Source: Rhodobacterales bacterium HKCCA1288 | GTDB taxonomy: Bacteria > Pseudomonadota > Alphaproteobacteria > Rhodobacterales > Rhodobacteraceae | Length of the DNA stretch: 64,000 nt | Direction: 5' to 3' | Assembly: GCA_015693905.1 (NCBI GenBank) | Contig: CP065161.1 | Location: 806,001-870,000, forward strand | In this document: one piece after another, positions 1-8,620 of the stretch | Numbering within the stretch: position 1 is the stretch's first letter | Layout of the letters: the number at the start of each line of letters is the position of its first letter | Notes under the pieces: model-generated | What the model was told of the DNA's origin: nothing | What the model saw: only the letters and a program-made list of their open reading frames with translations | The model's database searches: none | Translations under genes and position numbers: made by a program

Positions 1-602
1 CAGGCCCCGCATTTGGGTTTGCGAGCCACGCAGATATAGCGACCATGCAAGATCAGCCAGTGATGGGCATGCAGTTGGTATGGGGCGGGGACATGATCCT
101 CAATCGCGCGCTCAACCGCATCGACCGATTTGCCAACGGCAATGCCCGTTCGATTGCCCACGCGGAAAATATGCGTATCCACCGCCTGCGCGGGCTGCCG
201 CCACCACATGTTCAAGACCACATTCGCGGTTTTGCGCCCTACCCCTGGCAACGCCTGAAGCGCGGCGCGCGAGGCAGGCACAACACCATCATATTCTTCG
301 ACCAAGATTTGCGCCATCTTGATCACATTCTTGGCCTTGTTGCGATAAAGCCCGATGGTCTTGATATGTTCAATCAGACCCGCTTCGCCCAGTTCCAGCA
401 TTTTCTGCGGGGTATCCGCGATCTGAAAGAGCTTTGCAGTTGCGCGGTTCACGCCTGCATCTGTGGCCTGTGCAGACAGGGCAACAGCCACCAAAAGCGT
501 GTAGACATTGACATGGTTCAGCTCTCCCTTGGGTTCAGGTTCAGCCGCCTCAAAGCGGGAAAAGATTTCGACAAGGGTGCTGTAATCCAATTGGCGTGCC
601 AT
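1..602 (-). CDS. nth: Endonuclease III (partial, C-terminus outside window)
   Basis: Base-excision DNA glycosylase/AP lyase that removes oxidised pyrimidines. Reading the minus strand from the ATG at 602 gives about 200 residues beginning MARQLDYSTL. The helix-hairpin-helix LPGVGRKTANVVL carries the catalytic Lys, and VDTHIFRV carries the catalytic Asp. Near the window edge, HGRYICVARKPKCGA shows the first two cysteines of the C-terminal [4Fe-4S] cluster (C-x6-C). The frame is open to base 1, so the last cysteines and the stop lie outside. The ATG at 602 is chosen because the translation from it matches the usual alphaproteobacterial Nth N-terminus (ExxF-R-F, PEPKGELNHVN). Divergent from the Ada-like gene, with a 137-bp gap. 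Confidence 0.93.
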   Translation of the reverse strand, partial: MARQLDYSTLVEIFSRFEAAEPEPKGELNHVNVYTLLVAVALSAQATDAGVNRATAKLFQIADTPQKMLELGEAGLIEHIKTIGLYRNKAKNVIKMAQILVEEYDGVVPASRAALQALPGVGRKTANVVLNMWWRQPAQAVDTHIFRVGNRTGIAVGKSVDAVERAIEDHVPAPYQLHAHHWLILHGRYICVARKPKCGA

Positions 603-739
603 GGCCTCTTGTGGCGATTGGGGCGCGCGGGCGCAAGCCCTGTTGAGGGGCTTTTGCGCAAGTTTCGGGTCGCGCGGCACCAAAGCCTCGCGTAGGTTTA
701 GCATAGGCACAACAGAGCACATAGGGACGAAGGCGCGCG

Positions 740-1588
740 ATGAAGACCACCGAAAGTGAAACCGAGTATCACTATGGCGTCATTGCCCGCGCCATCGCCC
801 TGATTGATGAAAACCCTGCTGCGGCCAGTAACCTTGACCATCTGGCCGATAAAATCGGCCTGAGCCCTGCGCATTTCCAGCGGGTCTTTTCGCGCTATGC
901 GGGCATCTCACCCAAACGCTATGCGCAATTCCTGACGCTTGGCCATGCGAAATCGCTTTTGACCACGCGCCACAGCACGCTTGAAACAGCCGTGCTGACG
1001 GGGCTTTCTGGCACGGGCAGGCTTTATGACTTATTCCTGCGATGGGAGGCCATGGCCCCCGGTGACTATGCCAAAGGCGGCGCAGGCCTGACCCTGCGCT
1101 ACGGATGGTTTGACAGCGCCTTTGGCCCCGCTTTGGTGGTTGCATCAGATCGCGGGATTTGCGGGCTTGGCTTTGCCGCTGAGATGGGGGAAGCGGCCTG
1201 TTTGGCGGATATGACAAGACGTTGGCCCAAAGCCGATTTGCAGCATGACCAAGCGGCCATCGCCCCATGGGCCAATGCCGCCCTAAACGCCAAGGGCGAG
1301 GCGTCTTTGCACCTAATAGGCGCCCCGTTTCAGATTAAGGTATGGGAGGCGCTGATGAATGTGCCCGCAGGCCATGTCACCACCTATTCCGAAATTGCAG
1401 GGGCCATTGGCGCGCCAAAGGCGGTCAGGGCGGTTGGCACGGCGGTGGGGCGCAATCCCATCTCGCTGCTTATTCCCTGCCATCGGGCCTTGCGCAAATC
1501 GGGCGAGATGGGGGGCTATCATTGGGGCCTGCCCGTCAAACGCGCGATGTTGGCATGGGAAACCGCCGCCTTTGAGGCCCACAGATAA
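740..1588 (+). CDS. Ada-like AraC HTH / O6-methylguanine-DNA methyltransferase
   Basis: Repairs O6-alkylguanine by transferring the alkyl group to its own cysteine, and probably also binds DNA as a regulator. The 282-residue protein has an AraC-type helix-turn-helix in about residues 15-110 (LADKIGLSPAHFQRVFSRYAG) followed by the methyltransferase domain. The acceptor cysteine is in IPCHR near residue 248, with the upstream helix motif VRAVGTAVGRNP. The N-terminal zinc methylphosphotriester domain of E. coli Ada is absent, so this is the short HTH-plus-MGMT architecture. It probably cannot switch on by the classic phosphotriester route. Start ATG at 740 follows cgaaggcgcgcg. It stands alone between divergent nth and a downstream lipoprotein gene. 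Confidence 0.9.
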   Translation: MKTTESETEYHYGVIARAIALIDENPAAASNLDHLADKIGLSPAHFQRVFSRYAGISPKRYAQFLTLGHAKSLLTTRHSTLETAVLTGLSGTGRLYDLFLRWEAMAPGDYAKGGAGLTLRYGWFDSAFGPALVVASDRGICGLGFAAEMGEAACLADMTRRWPKADLQHDQAAIAPWANAALNAKGEASLHLIGAPFQIKVWEALMNVPAGHVTTYSEIAGAIGAPKAVRAVGTAVGRNPISLLIPCHRALRKSGEMGGYHWGLPVKRAMLAWETAAFEAHR

Positions 1589-1709
1589 ACCTCACGCGCC
1601 TCTCACGTCTGCGCGAGGCTTTGCCGATGAGAGGCTTGCCCGCTTTCTTTTGTGGCCAGGCAAAGCTATGATGAGCGCACGAGCAAATAACCAAGAAAGA
1701 AGGTGTTCC

Positions 1710-2381
1710 ATGGCGCAACAGACTGCAGGCCTGCGCTTGAAATCTCTGGGCGCATTGAGCGCGATCGCCCTTGTGTTGAGTGGCTGTGTCCAAAGCACCG
1801 CCACTGATCCAAACGCCAACCGCACCCGTGACGGGGCGATTGTAGGCGCGATGTTGGGCGGCTTTCTTGGCGCGACCCGTGACGGAGAAAACAGCCGCCG
1901 CGATACCGTGATCGGTGCGGCAGCGGGGGCTGCAATTGGTGCAGGGATTGGATCAATGCTGGATCGCCAAGCGGCTGATCTGCGGGCGCAGATGGATAAT
2001 GAAAACATCATGATCCAGAACACGGGCGAGGAATTGATTGTCACCTTACCCGAGGGCATCTTGTTCGACACTGACAGCGCCGCCATTCGGGCCATGCTGC
2101 AATCGGATTTGCGGGCCTTGGCGCAGAACCTTCAAACCTATCCAGACACGACTGTCGATGTGATCGGTCACACCGATAATACGGGGTCGTCTGGCTATAA
2201 TATGGATCTGTCCTCGCGCCGTGCGAGCGCGGTTGCGGGTGTCTTGCTTGAAGAGGGGGTTGCCCCTTGGCGCGTGCGCAGTTTTGGGCGTGGCGAAACT
2301 GAACCTGTCGCCTCGAACCTGACCCCTGAGGGACGGCAGCAAAACCGCCGCGTGGAAATCTTTATTCGCCCGAGCACCTGA
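1710..2381 (+). CDS. OmpA-family outer-membrane lipoprotein
   Basis: Peptidoglycan-associating outer-membrane lipoprotein, 223 residues. The start at 1710 is chosen over further-upstream in-frame codons because it follows AAGAAAGAAGG and gives a proper signal peptide ending in the lipobox LSGC (Cys near residue 26). Residues about 40-85 are glycine/alanine-rich with glycine-zipper character (GAIVGAMLGGFLGA, AAAGAAIGAGIGS). The OmpA C-like domain follows, with ILFDTDSAAIR, VIGHTDNTGS and the closing GRQQNRRVEIFI. This is the YiaD/OmpA-like layout. It probably stabilises the envelope. No operon partner is evident; the next gene is a separate regulator 70 bp away. Confidence 0.9.
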   Translation: MAQQTAGLRLKSLGALSAIALVLSGCVQSTATDPNANRTRDGAIVGAMLGGFLGATRDGENSRRDTVIGAAAGAAIGAGIGSMLDRQAADLRAQMDNENIMIQNTGEELIVTLPEGILFDTDSAAIRAMLQSDLRALAQNLQTYPDTTVDVIGHTDNTGSSGYNMDLSSRRASAVAGVLLEEGVAPWRVRSFGRGETEPVASNLTPEGRQQNRRVEIFIRPST

Positions 2382-2413
2382 TAAGTCGCTAATTCCTTGC
2401 CCCACGCCCTGCC

Positions 2414-2432
2414 TGGTCATATAAATTGACCA
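2414..2432. promoter_or_regulatory. Inverted repeat, likely FadR/GntR operator
   Basis: TGGTCA-N7-TGACCA with perfect 6-bp arms lies just upstream of the ribosome-binding purines (GGGAGGGG) of the GntR gene. FadR-subfamily regulators commonly bind TGGT-Nx-ACCA palindromes. This placement suggests autoregulation of the regulator-pcaD pair. Inferred from sequence only. Confidence 0.5.
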
Positions 2433-2451
2433 ATCAGGGAGGGGCGCGCGG

Positions 2452-3219
2452 ATGCCATTTCAACGGATCGAAGCCGAAAAACTGTCGCATTCTGTGCAGC
2501 GCCAGATCGAAATGCTGATTTTGCGCGGCATATTGCGCCCTGGTGAGAGGCTGCCATCTGAGCGGGAATTGTCAGAACGGCTTGGGGTGTCGCGCCCCTC
2601 GCTGCGCGAAGCGATTGCCGATTTGCAAGATCGCGGCCTTCTGGCAACCCGCGCAGGCGCAGGGATTTATGTCGCTGATGTCTTGGGGTCTGCGTTCTCA
2701 CCTGCCCTGATCCGTCTGTTTGGCAGCCACCCAGAAGCGGTGTTTGACTATGTGGCCTTCCGCCGAGATATGGAGGCTTTGGCCGCAGAACGCGCCGCAC
2801 AATTTGCCTCGGATACCGACCTCAAAGTGATCGACACCGTATTTCGCAAAATGGAAGCTGCCCATTCCAAGCGCAATCCTGCGTATGAGGCCGATCTTGA
2901 TGCGCAATTTCATATGGCGATCATCGAAGCCAGTCACAATGTCATCATGCTCCATATGATGCGCTCCATGTTTGATCTGCTGCGCGAAGGTGTGTTTTAC
3001 AACCGCTCGGTCATGTTCAAGCAACGCACAACGCGCGATTTGCTGCTCGATCATCACCGCGCCATCAATGATGCAATTCAAGCCCGCGATGGCGAGGCGG
3101 CGCGGGCCGCCATCCGCCACCATCTGACCTATGTCGAAGAAGATTTGCATCGGCAACAAAAGGCCGAAGCCAATGAGCAAATCGCCAAATTACGCTATGA
3201 CCATGAACGCGAAAGATAA
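2452..3219 (+). CDS. FadR-subfamily GntR transcriptional regulator
   Basis: 255-residue ligand-responsive repressor. The N-terminal winged helix spans about residues 10-75 (LRPGERLPSERELSERLGVSR; LREAIADLQDRGLL). A helical FCD effector domain follows, with metal-binding-type residues in DLDAQFHMAI and two later histidine-containing helices (LLLDHHRAI, AAIRHHLTYV). This is the PdhR/LldR-like layout, whose effectors are usually small carboxylates. The strong GGGAGGGG before ATG 2452 supports the start. Its 3' end overlaps the downstream pcaD-like gene, so the two are probably co-transcribed and the regulator may control that gene. The actual effector cannot be told from sequence. Confidence 0.88.
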   Translation: MPFQRIEAEKLSHSVQRQIEMLILRGILRPGERLPSERELSERLGVSRPSLREAIADLQDRGLLATRAGAGIYVADVLGSAFSPALIRLFGSHPEAVFDYVAFRRDMEALAAERAAQFASDTDLKVIDTVFRKMEAAHSKRNPAYEADLDAQFHMAIIEASHNVIMLHMMRSMFDLLREGVFYNRSVMFKQRTTRDLLLDHHRAINDAIQARDGEAARAAIRHHLTYVEEDLHRQQKAEANEQIAKLRYDHERER

Positions 3220-4018
3220 CACCGCCTTCGATTTGATCCTGAACGGGGTGCGCCATCATGTTGAACGATGGGGCAGTGAGCAGGCCCCCGCGCTTGTGCT
3301 GTGTCACGGCTTGGGGTGCAGCACGCGACTTTGGGATGGGGTGATTCCGCATTTGCCCGAAGGTTTGCAGATCATCGCCTATGATATGCGCGGCCATGGC
3401 CAGAGCGATATTCCAGACGGCCCCTATTCCATGGGGATGCTGATCCGCGATGCTGAGGCGTTGTTGGACGAATTGGGGCTTTCTGAGGTGATGTTCTTGG
3501 GTCTGTCCCTTGGGGGGATGGTGGCGCAAGGATTGGCGGCAAAGCGGCTTGACCTCATCCGCGCGCTGATCCTGTCGAACACAGCCACCAAAATCGGCAC
3601 GCGCGAGATGTGGCAGTCCCGAATTGCCACAATCGCCAAGGGCGGCATGGCGGCCGCAGCCCCCGCCTTGATGGAGCGTTGGTTCACCCGCGCCTTTCGC
3701 GCCAGAGGGGGACACGCAGCCTTTGAGGAAGACCTGAAAAATGTCTCCCTGACAGGCTATCTCGCCGGGGCCGAGGCCATATCAGGCAGTGATTTTTACA
3801 CCACCACCGCCGCTTTGCGCCTCCAGACCCTTGTCATTGCGGGGGCCGAAGATGGATCAACCCCGCCCGATCTGATGCGCGAGATGGCGGATCTCATCCA
3901 CGGCGCGCGGTTTGAACTGATGCGCAATGCAGGACATTTGCCCCCTATCGAGGCGCCCGAAGATTATGCTGCCTTGATCACAGATTTCATTGCGGCCACA
4001 GGCCATCTGTCAACCTAG
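3197..4018 (+). CDS. pcaD: 3-oxoadipate enol-lactonase-like alpha/beta hydrolase
   Basis: Likely hydrolyses 3-oxoadipate enol-lactone to 3-oxoadipate in protocatechuate degradation. The alpha/beta hydrolase fold shows the oxyanion stretch LVLCHGLG, the nucleophile elbow GLSLGG, an acid in IAGAEDGSTP, and the catalytic His in NAGHLPPIEAPEDY, which resembles the PcaD C-terminus. Candidate starts are ATG 3197 and ATG 3203, both overlapping the end of the GntR gene by about 20 bp. Neither has a strong ribosome-binding site, which suggests translational coupling. The other pca genes are not in this window, so assignment as PcaD rather than a related lactonase or esterase rests on motif resemblance. 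Confidence 0.75.
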   Translation: MTMNAKDNTAFDLILNGVRHHVERWGSEQAPALVLCHGLGCSTRLWDGVIPHLPEGLQIIAYDMRGHGQSDIPDGPYSMGMLIRDAEALLDELGLSEVMFLGLSLGGMVAQGLAAKRLDLIRALILSNTATKIGTREMWQSRIATIAKGGMAAAAPALMERWFTRAFRARGGHAAFEEDLKNVSLTGYLAGAEAISGSDFYTTTAALRLQTLVIAGAEDGSTPPDLMREMADLIHGARFELMRNAGHLPPIEAPEDYAALITDFIAATGHLST

Positions 4019-4054
4019 CTTGACAAGTCGCATTCACCCTCGCATGAGGGGTCT

Positions 4055-5272
4055 ATGACAATGCGCCTGTCGCTCACCTTTATCATGATCACTGTGACGC
4101 TTGATGCCATGGGTATCGGGCTGATCTTGCCTGTCATGCCAGATCTTATTGAGGAAGTGCAGGGGATCACCCTCTCTGATGCCGCGATTTGGGGGGGCAT
4201 CTTGTCGGCCTCTTATGCGGTGATGCAATTCATCTTTTCCCCCATCATTGGCAATCTGTCCGACCGATTTGGCCGCCGTCCCATTTTGCTGATCTCGCTT
4301 TTGGTGATGACGGTTGATTATCTGATCATGTCGCAAGCCAATTCGATTTGGTTGCTGTTCTTGGGGCGGATTATTGCAGGCATTGCCGCTGCAACCCACG
4401 CCACTGCCCTTGCCTATATGGCCGATATTTCCCCCGCTGAAAAACGCGCGCAGAATTTTGGCCTGATCTCGGCAGGGTTTGGAATGGGCTTTATTTTGGG
4501 CCCCGTTCTGGGTGGTATTTTGGGCGGACTTGATCCGCGCGCGCCGTTTTATGCGGCAGCCCTTCTGGCTGGATTGAACCTGATCTTTGGGATTTTCGTA
4601 GCACCCGAAACGCTGCGGACCGAAAATCGCCGCCCCTTCAAATGGGCACGGGCCAACCCTTTGGGCGGCATCATGGAAATTGGGGCGCTGCCAAATCTTG
4701 CCCCGCTTTTGGCCGTGATGTTGGCGTATCAAATTTCAAATTTCGTCTACCCCACGATCTGGGCCTATTACACCCAAGCCGCTTTTGGATGGGATACTGG
4801 CCTGATCGGGGCCTCATTGGCGGCCTATGGCGTAGCCATTGCTGTTACACAAGGCGCATTGATCCGACCTATCCTGTCCTATTTAGGCGAGGCGCGCGCG
4901 GTGCGATATGGCTTGATCCTGAATATTCTATCGCTTTGGGGTTATGGATTTGCGCCTGAGGCATGGATGGTTTGGGTGTTGATCCCGATCTCATCCGTGG
5001 GCGCGGTGGTGGCCCCTGCGATGCAGGCGCTGATGTCCCGCGCGGCAGGGGCAGATCAACAAGGGGCGTTGCAAGGCGTGCTTGCTTCCTGCTCCGCCTT
5101 GTCAATGATCATCTCACCCCTTGTCATGACCCAAGCCTTTTTCTGGTTCACCCGCGAAGGGGCCAATCTTTACCTGCCGGGCGCGGCCTTCTTGGTGTCA
5201 AGCCTGCTGATGGTGGCGTCTCTCTTGATCTTCATCAGCAAGGGACGCGGGATTAAGACCTCAGCCGCGTAA
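4055..5272 (+). CDS. MFS efflux transporter, TetA-like (DHA1)
   Basis: 405-residue integral membrane protein with about 12 hydrophobic helices. The signature loop between helices 2 and 3 is GNLSDRFGRRPILL, and helix 1 reads DAMGIGLILPVMP, both typical of the Tet/multidrug DHA1 branch of the major facilitator superfamily. Helix 5 carries the antiporter-type GAFGMGFILGPVLGG region (seen as FGMGFILGPVLGGILGG). Probably a proton-coupled exporter of small molecules; the substrate is unknown and tetracycline resistance should not be assumed. Its 3' end overlaps the convergent dehydratase gene by 12 bp. Confidence 0.85.
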   Translation: MTMRLSLTFIMITVTLDAMGIGLILPVMPDLIEEVQGITLSDAAIWGGILSASYAVMQFIFSPIIGNLSDRFGRRPILLISLLVMTVDYLIMSQANSIWLLFLGRIIAGIAAATHATALAYMADISPAEKRAQNFGLISAGFGMGFILGPVLGGILGGLDPRAPFYAAALLAGLNLIFGIFVAPETLRTENRRPFKWARANPLGGIMEIGALPNLAPLLAVMLAYQISNFVYPTIWAYYTQAAFGWDTGLIGASLAAYGVAIAVTQGALIRPILSYLGEARAVRYGLILNILSLWGYGFAPEAWMVWVLIPISSVGAVVAPAMQALMSRAAGADQQGALQGVLASCSALSMIISPLVMTQAFFWFTREGANLYLPGAAFLVSSLLMVASLLIFISKGRGIKTSAA

Positions 5273-6232
5273 AATATCGGCGAAGAGATCAGAATCAACA
5301 TTGCCCCCTGACAAGGTGACGATGGCTGTGTCGCCCTCCAACTCGGCCCCATGAAAGAGTGCGGCGGCCAAAGCCACCGCGCCGCCGGGTTCAACCACCA
5401 GTTTCAAATGCGCATAGGCCGCGCGCATGGCAGCGCGCACCTCATCATCGCTGACCACGATCCCCGCCCCTGCCAGGCGGTTAAGGATGGGAAAGGTCAA
5501 CTGCCCTGGCGCAGGGGTGACAATCGCATCACAAAGCCCTGCTTCTGGCCCCGTGTTGCGGCAAATCTCGCCCGCAGCCAGACTGCGGGCCGTGTCATCA
5601 AACCCTTCTGGCTCGACTGTGCGCAGGCGCATTTGTGGTGCATCCGCCTCAAGCGCCAAGGCAATCCCCGCAGAAAGCCCGCCACCCCCGCAACAGGCCA
5701 GAACTTCGGCCTGCTCGATACCTGCCTCGCGCGCCTGTTGGGCAATCTCAAGCCCGCAGGTGCCCTGCCCTGCAATCACATCTGCATTGTCAAAGGGTTT
5801 GATCAAAGGCAGGCCGCGCTCTTCTTGCAGGCGCGCACCGATCACATTTCGATCCTCCCCCCCTTTGCGGTCATAAAGGATCACTTCGGCCCCATAAAAG
5901 CGCGTATTGTCAATCTTGGCCTGTGGCGCATCGGCGGGCATGATGATGGTGGCCTGCACCCCATGCAGCGCGGCGGCATAGGCCACACCTTGCGCATGAT
6001 TGCCCGATGAAAAGGCAAGCACCCCTTTGGCGCGCTCTGCAGCGGGTAAATTCGAGACGGCAGACCATGCCCCGCGAAACTTAAAACTGCCTGTCAGTTG
6101 CAAAACCTCGGCCTTGGCAAAAACCCTGCGCCCCGCGATGTCATCTAGGGCGGGCGCGGATAAGAGCGGGGTTTGACGCACATGGCCCTTGGCGCGGGCA
6201 GCAGCGGCACGGATTTGCGCGATATCGCTCAT
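5261..6232 (-). CDS. PLP-dependent threonine/serine dehydratase family protein
   Basis: Fold-type II PLP enzyme that deaminates hydroxy-amino acids such as threonine or serine to 2-oxo acids and ammonia. The PLP lysine lies in TGSFKFRGAW, the substrate loop is FSSGNHAQGVAYAA, and the phosphate-binding glycine loop is CCGGGGLSAG. At 323 residues it has no C-terminal regulatory ACT domain, so it resembles the catabolic/short threonine dehydratase or serine racemase group rather than biosynthetic IlvA. It overlaps the upstream hydrolase by 4 bp (ATGA), indicating translational coupling in a two-gene operon. Confidence 0.85.
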   Translation of the reverse strand: MSDIAQIRAAAARAKGHVRQTPLLSAPALDDIAGRRVFAKAEVLQLTGSFKFRGAWSAVSNLPAAERAKGVLAFSSGNHAQGVAYAAALHGVQATIIMPADAPQAKIDNTRFYGAEVILYDRKGGEDRNVIGARLQEERGLPLIKPFDNADVIAGQGTCGLEIAQQAREAGIEQAEVLACCGGGGLSAGIALALEADAPQMRLRTVEPEGFDDTARSLAAGEICRNTGPEAGLCDAIVTPAPGQLTFPILNRLAGAGIVVSDDEVRAAMRAAYAHLKLVVEPGGAVALAAALFHGAELEGDTAIVTLSGGNVDSDLFADILRG

Positions 6233-7071
6233 GCGATCTCCTTCAGAAATTGAGATATCACCGCCTGTGATGCGGGTTCATCGAGAAAGGGAACATGGCC
6301 GCGATCAGGTAGGTCAGCGTAAATCATATCGGGCCTGAGAGCGCGCATTTTTTCAGCCACCTCCCCCGACAGGATATTTGACCCTGCCCCACGGATCAGC
6401 GCGAGGGGCAGCGCGGCCAAAGCATCGAAACAGGGCCAAAGATCAACGGGCTTGGCATCAGCTGCAAAGGCGGGCGCAACCGCCTCGCGCAGGCGCGGAT
6501 CATAGCGCAGATGCAGCCCCGCCTCATCCTCGCGCCACAGCCGCGCCACATGGGCGGCCCATGTTTCAGAGGGCACGTTGCGAAAACTGGGGTGCAGATC
6601 AGGCATGGCCGCTGCCGCCTCTGACAAACTGCGAAACTTGGGTCTGCGGCCAATATAACCCATGATCGCAGACAAGCCTTCGGGCATAATTTCAGGGCCA
6701 ATATCGTTGAGGCAAACACCACTGAGCCGCGCGCGCGCCGTAAGCCCCATAATCATCGCTACAATGCCGCCGCGCGAGGTGCCCAATATAGCCGCTTGCG
6801 CAAGTCCCAAATGATCCAGCAGGGTCACGACATCTTCGGCCTCTTGCAAAGGGGTGTAGGTGGCGGGATCCGCATAATCCGAGCCGCCCCGCCCCCGAAA
6901 ATCAAGGCGAATGATGCGCGCCTGATCGCGAAAATCGCGCACCACAAAATCAAAATCCTCGCGATTGCGCGTCAGCCCCGCAAGACAGAGCAGAACAGGC
7001 CCCGCCCCGCCCGTGTCATCATAGGCAAGGCGCACCCCATCTTTGGCGGTCACATAGGCCGTTTCGCCCAT
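6229..7071 (-). CDS. Alpha/beta hydrolase
   Basis: 280-residue alpha/beta hydrolase of undefined substrate. It shows the nucleophile elbow GTSRGG, strand/oxyanion region VLLCLAGLTRN, RLDFRGRGGSDY after strand 4, and the catalytic His in DRGHVPFLDEP. The usual acid position appears as RGAGSNILS, where other members have Asp nearby; the Asp is not obvious. The gene precedes and overlaps the dehydratase gene, forming a two-gene minus-strand unit. The overlap does not reveal a pathway. Confidence 0.8.
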   Translation of the reverse strand: MGETAYVTAKDGVRLAYDDTGGAGPVLLCLAGLTRNREDFDFVVRDFRDQARIIRLDFRGRGGSDYADPATYTPLQEAEDVVTLLDHLGLAQAAILGTSRGGIVAMIMGLTARARLSGVCLNDIGPEIMPEGLSAIMGYIGRRPKFRSLSEAAAAMPDLHPSFRNVPSETWAAHVARLWREDEAGLHLRYDPRLREAVAPAFAADAKPVDLWPCFDALAALPLALIRGAGSNILSGEVAEKMRALRPDMIYADLPDRGHVPFLDEPASQAVISQFLKEIA

Positions 7072-7261
7072 CAGATACCCCCCTTTCGCGCATCTATTGG
7101 GTCAGAGTATCAGCCGCCTTCGCGCGCACAATCGCAAAATTCACCAACGGGGTTTCAATCTGGGGTAGAAACGCCTAAGTTGAGACAGAACCCAATACGG
7201 GCACCTGCAAAGATGCGGCCCCGTGACATTCATTTCCCCCAAAATATCCGAAAGGACAGCC

Positions 7262-7690
7262 ATGACGCAGGCGAAAGCAGGCGATACAGTCGCCATTCAT
7301 TACACAGGCACCTTGGCCGATGGCAGCCAGTTTGACAGTTCCGAAGGGCGCGATCCGCTGCGCTTTACGCTTGGCTCAGGTCAGATCATCGCAGGTCTAG
7401 ACGCGGCCATCACGGGCATGAGCCAAGGCGAAAAGAAATCGGTGACCATCGCCGCGGCTGAGGCCTATGGCGACCACCGCCCCGAGGCGGTTCAGGCGGT
7501 GCCACGGGCGCAAATCCCTGCTGAAATCCCCCTTGAAGTGGGTGGCGGCCTGCAAGTGCAAACCCCAGACGGCCAGACGATCCCCGTCACAGTGACCTCG
7601 GTCACCGATGAGGAAGTCACCCTAGACGCAAACCACCCGTTGGCAGGCAAGGATTTGACCTTTGCGGTGGAATTGGTCGAAATCGCCTAA
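7262..7690 (+). CDS. FKBP-type peptidyl-prolyl isomerase, SlyD/SlpA-like
   Basis: 142-residue cytoplasmic prolyl isomerase/chaperone. The FKBP core is split by an insert-in-flap domain: HYTGTLADGSQFDSSEG, then GLDAAITGMSQGEKKSV, the inserted segment with PEAVQAVPRAQIP, and the closing HPLAGKDLTFAVELVEI. The His-rich metal-binding tail of SlyD is missing, so it resembles SlpA/FkpB or short SlyD forms. Start ATG 7262 is preferred over an upstream in-frame ATG at 7223 because it follows CGAAAGGACAGC and matches the family N-terminus. A strong bidirectional terminator follows. Confidence 0.9.
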   Translation: MTQAKAGDTVAIHYTGTLADGSQFDSSEGRDPLRFTLGSGQIIAGLDAAITGMSQGEKKSVTIAAAEAYGDHRPEAVQAVPRAQIPAEIPLEVGGGLQVQTPDGQTIPVTVTSVTDEEVTLDANHPLAGKDLTFAVELVEIA

Positions 7691-7704
7691 TTTAGGCTGA
7701 TGAG

Positions 7705-7739
7705 AAAAAAACCGCCCCCAGATGCAGGGGCGGTTTTTT
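7705..7739. terminator. Bidirectional Rho-independent terminator
   Basis: CCGCCCC / GGGGCGG stem with an 8-nt loop, an A-run before and a T-run after. It lies between convergent genes, so it can end the FKBP transcript on the plus strand and the fabA-fabB-fabI transcript on the minus strand. Confidence 0.88.
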
Positions 7740-7825
7740 AATGCGGCGCGCCGTTTCTAACGCGCATCAAAATCAGCCAAAGGGCGGCCCAAAACCCGCC
7801 CGAGCCGATCATATTTTGGCCTTCG

Positions 7826-8614
7826 TCACAGATTCTCCGGCTGCGCCATGCCCAGAACGTGGTAGCCACCATCCACGCGCACAATCTCGCCCGTGGTGCA
7901 GGCCCCATAGTCAGAGGCGAGGTAGACCGCCGTTCCCCCAACCGCCTCAAGCGTGGCATTGGCGCGCAAAGGTGCGTTCATCTCTGTCGTCTTAAAGGTT
8001 TTCCGCGCGCCGCCAATCGCGGCCCCTGCCAAGGTTTTCATTGGGCCCGGGCTGATGGCATTGACACGGATATTTTGTGGGCCAAGGTCATTGGCCAAGT
8101 AGCGCACAGCACTTTCCAAGGCCGCCTTGGCCACGCCCATCACGTTGTAAAATGGCGTCACGCGGTTTGACCCTTGATAGGTCAGCGTCAACAATGTGCC
8201 ACCCTCAGGCATCAATTCCGATGCGCGGCGGGCGACATCAATGAACGAGTAGCAAGAGATTTCCAAGGAATTAGAGAAATTCGCACGGCTTGTATCGGAA
8301 AACCGCCCCGTCAATTCGGACTTATCCGAAAAAGCGATGGCATGAACCACGAAATCGAGTGTGCCCCATTTCTCTTTGAGCGCCGCAAATGCCGCCTCCA
8401 TCGAGGCATCATCAGTCACATCAACATCAATCAAAATGTCCGACCCAACGGATGCGGCAAGCGGTTCGACCCGCTTGCCAAAGGCTTCGCCCTGATAGCT
8501 AAAGGCAAGCTCTGCGCCCTCATCTGCCATGGCCTTGGCGATGCCCCATGCGATAGAGCGATCATTCGCGACCCCCATAATCAGGCCGCGCTTACCCTTC
8601 ATCAAATCCGCCAT
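7826..8614 (-). CDS. fabI: Enoyl-[acyl-carrier-protein] reductase (NADH)
   Basis: Catalyses the last reduction of each fatty-acid elongation cycle. 262 residues with the FabI-type dinucleotide loop GVANDRSIAWG near residues 14-24. The active-site residues fall exactly where E. coli FabI has them: Y146 (TYQGS), Y156 and K163 (YNVMGVAK). Last gene of fabA-fabB-fabI, starting 6 bp after fabB. Linkage of FabI to FabA/FabB suggests tuning of unsaturated fatty-acid flux. Confidence 0.95.
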   Translation of the reverse strand: MADLMKGKRGLIMGVANDRSIAWGIAKAMADEGAELAFSYQGEAFGKRVEPLAASVGSDILIDVDVTDDASMEAAFAALKEKWGTLDFVVHAIAFSDKSELTGRFSDTSRANFSNSLEISCYSFIDVARRASELMPEGGTLLTLTYQGSNRVTPFYNVMGVAKAALESAVRYLANDLGPQNIRVNAISPGPMKTLAGAAIGGARKTFKTTEMNAPLRANATLEAVGGTAVYLASDYGACTTGEIVRVDGGYHVLGMAQPENL

Positions 8615-8620
8615 AATCCC

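Noticed and set aside
45-695. Long plus-strand open frame opposite nth
   Set aside because: The minus strand encodes a clear endonuclease III, and the plus frame has no family features.
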